From Microbacteriaceae bacterium PS02344 (GTDB lineage: Bacteria; Actinomycetota; Actinomycetes; Actinomycetales; Microbacteriaceae): 64,000 bases of DNA. The DNA is taken from positions 62,001 through 126,000 of the forward strand of contig JASCNZ010000001.1 of NCBI GenBank assembly GCA_029959905.1, in the 5' to 3' direction. Shown here in pieces: positions 52,095 to 60,217 of this stretch. Each line of letters starts with the position of its first letter. Positions within the stretch are counted from its first letter, which is position 1. The notes beneath the pieces were generated by a model. The model was not told the DNA's origin. It saw only the letters and a list, made by a program, of their open reading frames with translations, and did not search any database. The position numbers were made by a program, and so were the translations under genes.

Positions 52095-52730
52095 TCATTG
52101 CCCTCGCGTGAGTAGGGCGCCCACTCGTCTTCGCCTGCAGCGCGCGTCGCCCACGCCTGGGCGTCCGACACCTAGTAGCGGACCATAATGGGGCGGTGCC
52201 AAAAATTTCTGCCGCAACCGTCGCTCATCGACCCGATCTATGACGCATGCACCGGTGTCGAAGACCTCTACGCCGGAGCGTTCGCCCACCGCGACGACGC
52301 CGACTGGGCGCTCCTCGACGTCGAATCGATGACCCGTGAAGAGATCAAGACGGATGATGTCCGTGAAGCCGTGAGGCTGGGGCTTTCCCCGCTCGTCGAC
52401 TCCGACGAAGACGATGCGCTCGATGGCGAGGATGCGGTCACGCGTCACCATGTTGCGCACCTCCGCGCGCATGGTGAGAGATGTTCGCCCGAACCCGGTC
52501 GCACGGATGCCGAGCTCAATAAGATCCCCCTGTGGCGCCGAACTGACGAAGTCGATCTCCGACATGTACTTCGTGACTGCACGAGGGTTGCCGAGCTGAA
52601 GGATCGCGTAGATCGCTGCTTCCTCATCGATCCAGCGCAATAGACTTCCCCCGAACAGCGTGCCGTGTGCGTTGAGGTCTTTCGGTCGCGAACTGCCGAA
52701 CGGAGAGAAGTTCCGGTGCTTCGTCGTCAT
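52095..52730 (-). CDS. Acyl-CoA thioesterase (hotdog fold) with aberrant C-terminal tail
   Basis: From ATG 52730 the first 125 or so residues match YciA-type hotdog thioesterases: DLNAHGTLFGGSLLRWIDEE, KYMSEIDFVSSAPQGDLIEL and GFGRTSLTMRAEVRN. These hydrolyse acyl-CoA esters. The family usually ends soon after the VDERGKPQPHG segment, but here the frame runs on for about 85 residues of atypical Arg/Val-rich sequence to 52095, so the normal stop may have been lost at the island junction. The start overlaps the broken SRAP gene on the other strand. Confidence 0.7.
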   Translation of the reverse strand: MTTKHRNFSPFGSSRPKDLNAHGTLFGGSLLRWIDEEAAIYAILQLGNPRAVTKYMSEIDFVSSAPQGDLIELGIRATGFGRTSLTMRAEVRNMVTRDRILAIERIVFVGVDERGKPQPHGFTDIIRLDLFTGHRFDVEERPVGVVAVGERSGVEVFDTGACVIDRVDERRLRQKFLAPPHYGPLLGVGRPGVGDARCRRRRVGALLTRGQ

Positions 52731-52983
52731 CACCCGCGAGGCGCGCGACGCCAGCGGCGAGGTGCACGACCGGATGCCCGCGCTCCTGACGGCGGACACC
52801 TGCGAAGCCTGGCTCACGCCTGAGAAGCTCACCGGGGATCGCAAGGCAGAAACGCTGGCGATGCTCGAGCACACCTCGAGTAACGTCGCCTCCAGGATCC
52901 GCGAGCACATCGTCGACCGTAAGGTGAGCAACTCGCGCACCGTCGACCCCACCGACCCGACTCTGCTGGAGCCGGTTGCCTGA
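52711..52983 (+). pseudogene. C-terminal fragment of an SRAP (YedK/HMCES) protease-like gene
   Basis: About 90 residues match the C-terminal part of SOS-response-associated peptidases: FRCFVVITREARDASGEVHD, RMPALLTADTCEAWLTPEKL. The catalytic Cys2, the N-terminal half and the start are missing, so it cannot bind abasic sites as the intact family does. Homology begins where the thioesterase gene starts on the opposite strand, marking a recombination junction at about 52710. Confidence 0.8.
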
Positions 52984-52986
52984 CGG

Positions 52987-53823
52987 CTACTCCTTCGCCT
53001 CTTCCGCCTCCTCGAGCCCTGCGAAGCGCTCCGCGCGTCGCGAGAGCAGCCAGGGGACCACGAAGAGCAGCGTGACGCCGAGGATCATCAGCCGGACGAT
53101 CCACAGGGCGAACTCCGACTCCACGCCGTAGTTCCCCGGGATGCCGAGGAGAGCCAGCAAAATCTGCGGCCATGCGAATCGACCGGGACCGGCATCACTC
53201 AGATCCAGCGCCCCAGCGCCGACGAGGATGACCCCCGAGAGCGTCAGGAGAACGAGTGGCATGAGCAGCCCGACCGCGGCGCGCTTTTCGCCGCGCACCA
53301 TCCGGATCACGGTGCCGACCAGCTGGAACAGCGGCCAGACGACGAAGAACCATGCCAGGGCGCCGAAGCCGTAGCCCAGGAGGATCAGGACGAGGTTCAT
53401 GGCGAGGGCACCGAGGACACCGCAGATGGAGGCCGATCCGAAGTAGTCAGGGTTCGCGAGAACGGACGGCAGGGATGCCGCGAGCAGTCCCCCGGGGAGA
53501 GCGGCGAACAACCAGCAGAGGAAGTTGAAGCGCGTACGTCGGTTGGTGATGGAGTTGTGCGCGATCATCTGGATGGTCAACGCCGTGACGCCCAAGGGGA
53601 TGCCGACGAGTGCGACGAACTGCGGGGCTCCGTCGTTCGACGACGGCTCCAGCGCCCAGAGCAGCAGCGCGCCCACGGCCACACCGACGATGACAAGGCC
53701 GACGACGGCACGGAGGATGCTGACCCACGGCTTGACGATCGTCGGTGGTTGTCCGGCGCCGCCGTTGCGCAGACCGCGGGATGCTGGGGGCGACTCGGCG
53801 GACTCGGGCTGTGGGGTGGTCAC
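52987..53823 (-). CDS. Polytopic membrane protein of unknown function
   Basis: The 278-residue product has a Pro/Ser-rich cytoplasmic N-terminus and about six to eight hydrophobic segments, for example ILRAVVGLVIVGVAVGALLL, FNFLCWLFAALPGGLLAASL, LIL-rich GYGFGALAWFFVVWPLFQLV and LMILGVTLLFVVPWLL. It ends with an acidic tail. No transporter signature is visible. It converges with the SRAP fragment and is divergent from the RES-Xre pair. Confidence 0.7.
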   Translation of the reverse strand: MTTPQPESAESPPASRGLRNGGAGQPPTIVKPWVSILRAVVGLVIVGVAVGALLLWALEPSSNDGAPQFVALVGIPLGVTALTIQMIAHNSITNRRTRFNFLCWLFAALPGGLLAASLPSVLANPDYFGSASICGVLGALAMNLVLILLGYGFGALAWFFVVWPLFQLVGTVIRMVRGEKRAAVGLLMPLVLLTLSGVILVGAGALDLSDAGPGRFAWPQILLALLGIPGNYGVESEFALWIVRLMILGVTLLFVVPWLLSRRAERFAGLEEAEEAKE

Positions 53824-53941
53824 TTCGCGACGCTATCAAACGATGTCGACACGGTTGGATCGGTGCGTGGCACGGTAGAAATGCGTCGGCGCAGGTGTAA
53901 TTAGGGTGGCTCACAGGGTAGCAAGGCGGTAATCTGCTCTC

Positions 53942-54322
53942 ATGGAAACGCTTACCCCCACCACCGCTCACAGTCGCACCATGCGCATGGACATCCATGA
54001 CATCGTGCGCGAGCTCAACGCGGTTCTCGGGCCGACGCTGGTGGCGGGACTGGCCGGGTCGAAAGACCGCAAGCTCCCCATCCGCTGGGCCAAGGCCGAC
54101 GGGCCCGAGCCGCGATCTGAGGCGTCGAACCGACTGACCTTCGCACACCGGCAGTGGGCTCTGCTCGCGGCGGCCGACGGCGATCATGTCGCCCGGCAGT
54201 GGTTCATCGGAGGGAACCCGCACCTGCGCGAAGACACCCCGATCACTGCGATCCGCGAGGGTCGTCACAGTGAGGTCGCCGAGGCAGCCAAGGCGTTCAT
54301 CGCCGGGGCCGTCGACGCGTGA
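53942..54322 (+). CDS. Xre/MbcA/ParS-type antitoxin of a RES-Xre module
   Basis: The 126-residue protein has an N-terminal DNA-binding-like part (MDIHDIVRELNAVLGPTLVA) and the C-terminal antitoxin domain (LTFAHRQWALLAAADGDHVA, RQWFIGGNPHLREDTPITAI) that seals the RES toxin active site. A TAATCT -10-like box ends 6 bases before the ATG, suggesting a leaderless message. AGGGTGGC and AGGGTAGC repeats 12 bp apart just upstream could be its operators. The toxin GTG overlaps its stop. Confidence 0.85.
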   Translation: METLTPTTAHSRTMRMDIHDIVRELNAVLGPTLVAGLAGSKDRKLPIRWAKADGPEPRSEASNRLTFAHRQWALLAAADGDHVARQWFIGGNPHLREDTPITAIREGRHSEVAEAAKAFIAGAVDA

Positions 54323-55080
54323 GGGCCGAGAGGACCTGCACCGTCACCGGCCTCCGGCTCGTCTCGGAGTCGGCTGACGTGTACGGCTACCACGTCGGCA
54401 AGACGGAGTACCCGGCTCTGTCCGCTGCGCCGCGGCACGCCTCGGAGAAGTGGCGTCAGACGTGGGGGCGTTACGACATCCCCGGTCAGACCTTCTACGT
54501 CGCCGAGACGCGCGAGTGCGCGTACGCCGAAGTGCTCGCGTTCTTTAAGCGCGCCAACGGCGCCAGCGACAGCCTCGCGAAAGACGCTGAGTTCGCCGGG
54601 CTGTCGCTGGCGGAATACATCGAGGAGATCGCTCGGGAGTGGTCCGAGCGCGACTTCATGGGTCTCGGGGCTGTCCCGGCGGGCTGGCGCTATGACAGGG
54701 GCATCACACCCATCTCGCTTCCCGACCCGGGATGGCTCATCGACATCGAGCATCCCGACTCGATCGCCTACATCGAGCGCGAGCTCGAGAAGGTGCTCGC
54801 GGCTCATCAGATCTCGAGCCTCACGACTAGCACCCTCCGCAGCGAAGACCGGCCGGCAACGACGGCGATCGCGGAGTTTCTTCACGGCGTGACCCTCGAC
54901 ACCGGGACCACGCCTCTCGGGATCCACTTCGGCAGCAAGCACGGCGCCGCCTGGTGCAAGGCCGTCTGGCTGGACCACCCCGAGGCCGGCGACCTGATCG
55001 CGCTCAGCCCCGAGCCGATCCTCGTCACCGACGACGACCTCAAGCGCGTCGCCGACCGTTTCCGCACCCGCGTGTTCTGA
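54319..55080 (+). CDS. RES-domain toxin
   Basis: The 253-residue protein carries the RES domain: YHVGKTEYPALSAAP, the Arg-Glu-Ser-type stretch TFYVAETRECAYAEVLAFFK, GWLIDIEHPDSIAYIE and the late GIHFGSKHGAAWCKAVWL. RES toxins degrade NAD+ by hydrolysis or phosphorolysis and arrest growth. The usual central Ser could not be placed with certainty. It is coupled to the antitoxin (GTGA overlap) and followed 6 bases later by a third gene. It is longer than many RES toxins (about 160-200 residues). Confidence 0.83.
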   Translation: MRAERTCTVTGLRLVSESADVYGYHVGKTEYPALSAAPRHASEKWRQTWGRYDIPGQTFYVAETRECAYAEVLAFFKRANGASDSLAKDAEFAGLSLAEYIEEIAREWSERDFMGLGAVPAGWRYDRGITPISLPDPGWLIDIEHPDSIAYIERELEKVLAAHQISSLTTSTLRSEDRPATTAIAEFLHGVTLDTGTTPLGIHFGSKHGAAWCKAVWLDHPEAGDLIALSPEPILVTDDDLKRVADRFRTRVF

Positions 55081-55086
55081 GCGGCC

Positions 55087-55413
55087 GTGCTGACATCCAT
55101 GGACCTTCAGATCACCGCGACGCCCCGCGAGACGCTCGTCTGGGCGCCGATCGCCGAGGCGGCCCAGGAGCTGCGCGCGAGGCTCACCGACGACGGCTAC
55201 CTCGTCCGCGACGCGGACCCGTGGGAACTGCAGACCTTGGGTCGCATTCCGGAGGACGATCACCTCGAGTTCGATCCCGTCCGCGTCTTCGATGTCACGA
55301 TCGGTGCCGACGCGAACGCTTCGCTGCACGCGCTGGTCGACGACGGCCACAGCCTCGTCTGGCACCGGACATGTCACCCCCAGAGCGATTCCGGACATTC
55401 TTCAGTTACTTGA
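55087..55413 (+). CDS. Small hypothetical protein coupled to the RES toxin
   Basis: The 108-residue frame starts with GTG at 55087 (or ATG 55099, MDLQITATPRETLVW). The part WAPIAEAAQELRARLTDDGY, LVRDADPWELQTLGRIPEDD, FDVTIGADANASLHALVDDG looks like a real acidic alpha/beta protein. The last 15 residues (HRTCHPQSDSGHSSVT) come from a hairpin-rich segment that resembles a mobile-element end, so the true C-terminus may be lost. Third partners of RES-Xre pairs are not a standard part of the module. Confidence 0.55.
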   Translation: MLTSMDLQITATPRETLVWAPIAEAAQELRARLTDDGYLVRDADPWELQTLGRIPEDDHLEFDPVRVFDVTIGADANASLHALVDDGHSLVWHRTCHPQSDSGHSSVT

Positions 55414-55426
55414 GACTGAAGTCCGG
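55391..55426. other. Bulged hairpin at the end of the RES unit, possible element end
   Basis: CCGGAC (55391) and TTCAGT (55401) pair with ACTGAA (55415) and GTCCGG (55421), leaving a 4-base bulge. A second GGACAT copy precedes it at about 55369. It could be a terminator or the remains of an insertion-sequence end. Confidence 0.4.
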
Positions 55427-55654
55427 CTCACATCGGCGTCGCATCACGTAGCGCGTAACCCAAAGCCACTTTGCAACCTTCGCTCCTGGCGGCATCCGCA
55501 TACTGAACACTCGTCGAGCCAGTGCTCTACACATCCCTGAACCCATCTTTCTCGCCCTTCATTAGCGTCGAAGCACCACCGCGAGTAGTCACTCATCACG
55601 CTCATCGGCCCGAGAGAGTCTTCGGCCGTGCCCGCCGAGAAGGAATGCCTCCTG

Positions 55655-56470
55655 ATGTCGAGCCCCAAACCCGCTCTTCGCCGCCGCCGCCTGCACCCGC
55701 ACCCGCTGGGAAAACCACCCGTCGCTCCGCTCTTGTCGGCCGCCGCCGCCGAGGCCGCGGGCTCGTTCGTCCTAGTCTTCGGGGTCGTCGGGGCTGCGAC
55801 CTTCTCCGTTTTCCTCGCCAAGTCGGGTGTCGCGTTAAACATCGGCTTCCTTGGTGTCGCATTTGCGCTCGGCCTCGGCGTGCTTGTCGGGGCCATCGCG
55901 TGGGGCCCCGTGTCGGGCGGCCACTTCAACCCGGCAGTCACGCTCGGAATGGCGACCGCCGGATTCTTCTCATGGCGCCGCGTCCCGGCCTACATCGCGT
56001 CGCAGATCGTCGGTGGAGTGCTCGCTTCCACCGCACTGGTTCTTGTCGCGGCCGGCATGGGCTCAGGTTTCCTCGCGGATGCGAGAAAGAGCGGATTCGC
56101 GTCCACCGGATGGGGCCCTCTCTCCCCCAGCGGCGCATCGTGGCAAGCGGCGTTCCTGATTGAGGCGGTAACCACAGCCGTGCTCATGGCGGTCGTCCTC
56201 GCTGTCTCCACCCGACGCACCGACGAGACGCTCGCGCCGTTGGCCATCGGGTTCACCCTCACGGTCGCAGCGCTCGTCGCGATCCCGGTCTCCAACGGTT
56301 CCTTCAACCCGGCGCGTTCGATAGCCACCGCGATCTACGGCGGCCACGTTGCCCTCGAGCAGTTATGGCTCTCGCTCGTGGCACCGACTGTCGGAGCCGT
56401 TGTTGTCGGCCTCGCGGTGACGGTGGTGCGCGGCCTTGCCCCATCTGCCAGGAGGAGTTCCTACGTGTGA
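55655..56470 (+). CDS. MIP/aquaporin family channel
   Basis: The 271-residue protein has six helices and two half-helix loops with the family NPA boxes: GGHFNPAVTLG in the first half and GSFNPARSIATAIYGG in the second. Small hydrophobic residues around them are typical of AqpZ-like water channels, though glycerol or other small solutes are possible. I use ATG 55655 with AAGGA 10 bases upstream; a GTG at 55628 would add nine residues. It converges with the MFS gene of the catabolic cluster. Confidence 0.85.
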   Translation: MSSPKPALRRRRLHPHPLGKPPVAPLLSAAAAEAAGSFVLVFGVVGAATFSVFLAKSGVALNIGFLGVAFALGLGVLVGAIAWGPVSGGHFNPAVTLGMATAGFFSWRRVPAYIASQIVGGVLASTALVLVAAGMGSGFLADARKSGFASTGWGPLSPSGASWQAAFLIEAVTTAVLMAVVLAVSTRRTDETLAPLAIGFTLTVAALVAIPVSNGSFNPARSIATAIYGGHVALEQLWLSLVAPTVGAVVVGLAVTVVRGLAPSARRSSYV

Positions 56471-56546
56471 GGGAGCGTCCCGTGGCCGGCAGGTAGACGT
56501 TCGTCGCGGCCATAGGCCTGACGAGCACTCGATAAAACAATTGCGC

Positions 56547-56579
56547 TGGGGCGGCTGCCGCCTCTGCGCAGCCGCCCCA
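56547..56579. terminator. Bidirectional terminator between aquaporin and MFS genes
   Basis: TGGGGCGGCTGC pairs perfectly with GCAGCCGCCCCA across a 9-base loop, midway between the two convergent stops. Confidence 0.85.
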
Positions 56580-56590
56580 AGTGAGTAAAC

Positions 56591-57895
56591 CTACCTCCGA
56601 GATGTCCCCAAATCGGATTTGTGCACGCGATAGGTTTCGGGAGCAACGAAAGCAGCAATCGCCGAGACGCCCGCGGCTCCCGCGCAGATCAGGGCCGCCG
56701 GCCACCACATCGTCGAGTCGGCTCCAGCTGCCTGGGCGGCCGCCGGCGCGAACCCGGCGAGCAGGATTCCGAGCATCAGCCCCACAGCCATGCCTGTGTA
56801 TCGAACGGCTGTCGGGAATTGTTCCGGGTACCAAGTCGCTCCCACCGTGATGGGCATGCAGTAGAAGATTCCGATTCCGACGATTCCCGCAGCGAAGATC
56901 CCGGGAATGTTGCCGGTATCGATGGACATGAACAGCGCCACCATCGACACTGCTGAGCCCACGACGCCGATGATGAAGACCGGGCGCCGCCCCCACCGGT
57001 CGGATAGCGCACCGATGAGCGGTGCCGCGACGACTGCGGTCAGGTTAGCGAGCGTCACGACAGTGAGCATGAGCGCGCTCGCGATCCCGTTCCCGGTGCC
57101 GTACGCGAGGACGAAGACGTTGAAGATCGTGCCCACGATGTTGATGGAGCTGAGCAAGAGCACTCGAACCACGGTGCGCCAGTGGCTGTGCAGCAGGTTG
57201 GCGATGGGGAGCTTGGCGCGGCGCCCTTCCGAGCGCATGTCAGAGAAAGACTCCGTCTCGTCGAGCTTACGTCGAAGGAAGAATGCGACGAGGGTGAGGA
57301 TGCCGCTGAGCAGGAACGGGATGCGCCATCCCCAGGACAGCAGCGCCTCCTCGGGGAGCAAGGCCACGGGAATGAATACGAGGCTGCCCATCGCGATGCC
57401 GAACTGCATCCCGCTCATCGTGAAGCTCGTGAAGAACGCACGACGACCGTCCGGGGCATGCTCGACAGTCAACGACGTCGATCCTGGCGATTCCCCTCCC
57501 GCCGACAAACCTTGCAGGAGTCGAATGAAGACGAGCAGGATTGGGGCGGCCCACCCGATGGTGTCAAAGGTCGGGAGTAACCCGATAACGAACGTCGCCA
57601 CACCCATGAGAGCGATGGTCAGGATCAGGGCAAGCTTCCTCCCGTATCGGTCACCGATATGCCCCCAGAGCACCGCACCGAACGGACGTACGACGTAGGC
57701 GACACCGAACGTGGCAATCGCGATGAGGGTGCCCGTTGCGCCAGCTTCGGGGAAGAAGAGTCGGCCGAAGATCAACGCGGAGGCTGAGGCGTAGATAAGG
57801 AAGTCGTAGTACTCGAGTGCGCTTCCGAAGAAGCCAGATATTGCTGCGCGCCGCACTCTCACGTTCGAGAGCGAGCGAACGTCGGTGTTCGTCAT
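56591..57895 (-). CDS. MFS transporter, metabolite:H+ symporter type
   Basis: The 434-residue protein has twelve predicted helices. The loop 2-3 MFS motif is GHIGDRYGRKLALILTI; ALEYYDFLIYASASALIFGR near the N-terminus and GLSAGGESPGSTSLTVEHAP are hallmarks of the MHS family (ShiA, KgtP and relatives), which import organic acids or aromatics with protons. It lies 19 bases after the VOC gene, with AGGAG before its ATG, and so forms a two-gene unit under the palindromic operator at 58633. Confidence 0.88.
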   Translation of the reverse strand: MTNTDVRSLSNVRVRRAAISGFFGSALEYYDFLIYASASALIFGRLFFPEAGATGTLIAIATFGVAYVVRPFGAVLWGHIGDRYGRKLALILTIALMGVATFVIGLLPTFDTIGWAAPILLVFIRLLQGLSAGGESPGSTSLTVEHAPDGRRAFFTSFTMSGMQFGIAMGSLVFIPVALLPEEALLSWGWRIPFLLSGILTLVAFFLRRKLDETESFSDMRSEGRRAKLPIANLLHSHWRTVVRVLLLSSINIVGTIFNVFVLAYGTGNGIASALMLTVVTLANLTAVVAAPLIGALSDRWGRRPVFIIGVVGSAVSMVALFMSIDTGNIPGIFAAGIVGIGIFYCMPITVGATWYPEQFPTAVRYTGMAVGLMLGILLAGFAPAAAQAAGADSTMWWPAALICAGAAGVSAIAAFVAPETYRVHKSDLGTSRR

Positions 57896-57914
57896 GATGT
57901 CTCCTCGTTTCGGG

Positions 57915-58607
57915 TTACAGGGTGATGGGGTTGAGCCGAAGTGTCTGGGGACCCGCCGAAGAAGCGAAGCTGACGGCGTAGAGCCCGTCAGGGCCTCCGT
58001 TGTACCGGATGGAGATCCCGAGGTCGTCGGGGTTCAGGGGCCCGAGCCACGCGCGAAGCTCAGCTTCGGTCCCACCGACTTCAATTGCCGTGACGCCCTC
58101 CCCGCGGACGTCACCGCTGCCCGGCTGTGGCGGAAGGCCACTGGGGTGCCCCGTGAGGGTCTCAACCAGGTAGACGTTAGGCTTTCCTGCAAGCCAGGAG
58201 TTTCGAAAGTCTGGCGCGTGAACAGCGCTCCTGCGCTTGACACTCCGGTCGACTGGGCGTTTACCGCCAGCGATCTCCCCGAAGACCTGCGTACCAACGT
58301 GTGCGGCAAACGCTTCGATCTCGCTGATGTCGTCACTTCTCAAGCACAGACCCGCGAAGCACGCACCTCCGAACGTCTGACGCTGGAGCTCCGCGGCAAG
58401 CGGGTCGCCATCCGCAATCATGCGATGGTCGACGATGCTTTCTACTTCGATGTAGACGCCAGGCCCCAACGAGATGAGCTTCTGGCCTAGGCCCAAACTC
58501 GGGAAGTAGCCGCCGTCCGTACTGCCGAGGCCGGTCTGTTCGCTGAGATCGATGGTGGTTTTGTAGAGGTTGTCGGACCAGACCGCGATGTGGTCGAGAG
58601 CAATCAT
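57915..58607 (-). CDS. VOC/glyoxalase-like protein
   Basis: From ATG 58607 the 230-residue protein reads as a VOC superfamily member: MIALDHIAVWSDNLYKTTID at the N-terminal beta-alpha-beta unit, GVYIEVESIVDH, and a second module with GEGVTAIEVGGTEAELRAWL. VOC proteins include glyoxalases, isomerases and extradiol dioxygenases; the metal ligands cannot be assigned here. It is the first gene after the MarR operator and is co-transcribed with the MHS transporter. Confidence 0.75.
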   Translation of the reverse strand: MIALDHIAVWSDNLYKTTIDLSEQTGLGSTDGGYFPSLGLGQKLISLGPGVYIEVESIVDHRMIADGDPLAAELQRQTFGGACFAGLCLRSDDISEIEAFAAHVGTQVFGEIAGGKRPVDRSVKRRSAVHAPDFRNSWLAGKPNVYLVETLTGHPSGLPPQPGSGDVRGEGVTAIEVGGTEAELRAWLGPLNPDDLGISIRYNGGPDGLYAVSFASSAGPQTLRLNPITL

Positions 58608-58632
58608 GTCTGCGCTTTCCGTCAGAGAGTAG

Positions 58633-58644
58633 TTCAAATTTGAA
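58633..58644. promoter_or_regulatory. Perfect palindrome TTCAAATTTGAA, probable MarR operator
   Basis: The 12-bp AT-rich palindrome stands out in GC-rich surroundings, 26 bp upstream of the VOC start and 50 bp downstream of the marR stop. Size and composition fit MarR-family operators. Confidence 0.6.
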
Positions 58645-58693
58645 ATTACTGGGCGAGGCCGACCCATAGGTTTCGTGCATGTAACAGATGCGG

Positions 58694-59158
58694 CTAGCTG
58701 GGCAGTTGCCCGCCCGTTGCCTCGCCTCGCAGGTGCACCTGCAGGGCACCGAGGGCTCGAGCGACGCCGTCGATAGTGGCTTCATCGAGTGGTGTGACGA
58801 CAGCGTTGGTAATCATCTCGGTCTGCGCTTCATGGGCTTCGACGATGAATTCGCGTCCGCGAGGCGTCAGTCGGGCCACGACCCCCCGCTCGTCGTCGGC
58901 CGCGGTGAAGCGTTCGGCGAAGCCAGCCTTTTCTAGCTGCGCCAAGTGATAGCTGAGCCCACTGGGCGAGGAGACGAGACGCGAAGTGAGATCACTCATC
59001 CGCAACTCGCCGCCCGCGTTTCGGAGGCGGATGAGCACCTCGTACTGCGAGTACTTCAAGCCGATGGTTCGCCGCGTGGCTCGGTCTGCGCGCTTCTCCA
59101 GGAGCTTGCCGACGTCGATGAGCCTTTCAAACAGGGCGAGTTCGGTTGCAGTGAGCAT
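58694..59158 (-). CDS. MarR-family transcriptional regulator
   Basis: The 154-residue protein has the MarR winged helix: YSQYEVLIRLRNAGGELRMS, DLTSRLVSSPSGLSYHLAQL, EKAGFAERFTAADDERGVVA, RLTPRGREF, flanked by dimerisation helices. MarR proteins usually repress catabolic genes until an aromatic or phenolic ligand binds. It sits between the amidohydrolase operon and the VOC-MFS unit, with an inverted repeat (GTCGTT...AACGAC, 59194-59215) in its own upstream gap and a palindrome downstream, so it may control both. Confidence 0.9.
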   Translation of the reverse strand: MLTATELALFERLIDVGKLLEKRADRATRRTIGLKYSQYEVLIRLRNAGGELRMSDLTSRLVSSPSGLSYHLAQLEKAGFAERFTAADDERGVVARLTPRGREFIVEAHEAQTEMITNAVVTPLDEATIDGVARALGALQVHLRGEATGGQLPS

Positions 59159-59245
59159 CGCTAGTCCTCATCGTCGGACGACGGATGATTCCCGTCGTTC
59201 TGTCATGGTAACGACACGATGATCGCCTCCTCGTCCAGCTCGGGA

Positions 59246-60217
59246 TCACTCCACGCGCAGGAACTGGCGTGTGGCTTGGTCGAGGTCGTGTGTTGTCAGA
59301 CCTCGGTTGATGGCGTTGTTCAAGGGGTCGCTGTCTGCCATGTCGAACGGGTAGTCGCTTCCCAAGAGGATGCGCGCGTCCCCGGCTTTCTCCTCGAGAA
59401 GTACGAGCGCGAGCTCATCATGGGTGACGGTGTCGAAATACAACTGTCGGAATCCATCGCTCGGCGGCGTCGTCGAGTTTGCGGAGACATCGGCACGCGC
59501 ATGCCACGCATGGTCCCACCGTCCCAGCAAGTCAGGTGCGCACCCACCGCCGTGAACGAAGCAGATGCGCAGGTCCGGGATCTCTTCGAGTACTCCGCCG
59601 AGGAGTGTCGATGCGACAGCGACGGCGCTCTCAGTCGGATTGCCGATGAGGTTGGTCAGGTAGTGCCTGCCCATCGCCGGCGCTGGAAGCTGCATGGGAT
59701 GGACGAGGACAGCGAGGTCAGCGTGAGCGGCCCGGCGGAGGATGTCGCGAAGCGTACCGACGTCGAGTGACTCGTCGCCCACGATGGGAGGGATGGCGAT
59801 GCCGACGATGCCGTCGTCGTCGCGGAGCATCTCGATCTGGCGTGCGCTGGCATCGAGGTTCCCTAGGTTGACGCTGCCGAACCCAGCGAAGGCGCCCCGG
59901 CTGTCACTCACGATGCCGCTCAGAGCGCTGTTGAACGCTTCCGTGTATTCGTTGGCCCCCGGGAGGTCATGCCGCGCGAAGGCAAAAGGGGGCGCGGAAA
60001 GCACCCGAACTGAGATGCCGGCGGCGTCCATGTCTGAACGGATGGCGTCCACGTCGCTCATCAACCGGCTGTCGATGGACAGGGGAGTATCCCCGATGAA
60101 GAGTTGTCCATCGCGGTCGGAGATGGGACGGTACGGTGCCCCGGGCGGGAGGCCGAACAGGTCGGTGGGGAGCCAATGCGCGTGCACATCGACGGGGCCC
60201 GGCCGCAACGTCGTCAT
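59246..60217 (-). CDS. ACMSD-type amidohydrolase/decarboxylase
   Basis: The 323-residue protein belongs to the amidohydrolase 2 family: a metal-binding VDVHAHWLP (His12, His14) at the N-terminus, LVHPMQLPAPAMGRHYLTNL, the ACMSD-like RICFVHGGGCAPDLLGRWDH and LLGSDYPFDM. Members decarboxylate 2-amino-3-carboxymuconate semialdehyde or hydroxybenzoates, or hydrolyse ring-cleavage products. In this cluster it probably acts after the FAD monooxygenase. It overlaps the cupin gene by 4 bases. Confidence 0.88.
   Translation of the reverse strand: MTTLRPGPVDVHAHWLPTDLFGLPPGAPYRPISDRDGQLFIGDTPLSIDSRLMSDVDAIRSDMDAAGISVRVLSAPPFAFARHDLPGANEYTEAFNSALSGIVSDSRGAFAGFGSVNLGNLDASARQIEMLRDDDGIVGIAIPPIVGDESLDVGTLRDILRRAAHADLAVLVHPMQLPAPAMGRHYLTNLIGNPTESAVAVASTLLGGVLEEIPDLRICFVHGGGCAPDLLGRWDHAWHARADVSANSTTPPSDGFRQLYFDTVTHDELALVLLEEKAGDARILLGSDYPFDMADSDPLNNAINRGLTTHDLDQATRQFLRVE

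Noticed and set aside
52188-52643. 151-residue plus-strand frame opposite the thioesterase
   Set aside because: Antisense of the conserved thioesterase core.
25150-52700. Complete prophage
   Set aside because: Integrase, excisionase-like, Dam-like and HNH genes are present, but no capsid, portal, terminase, tail or lysis genes.
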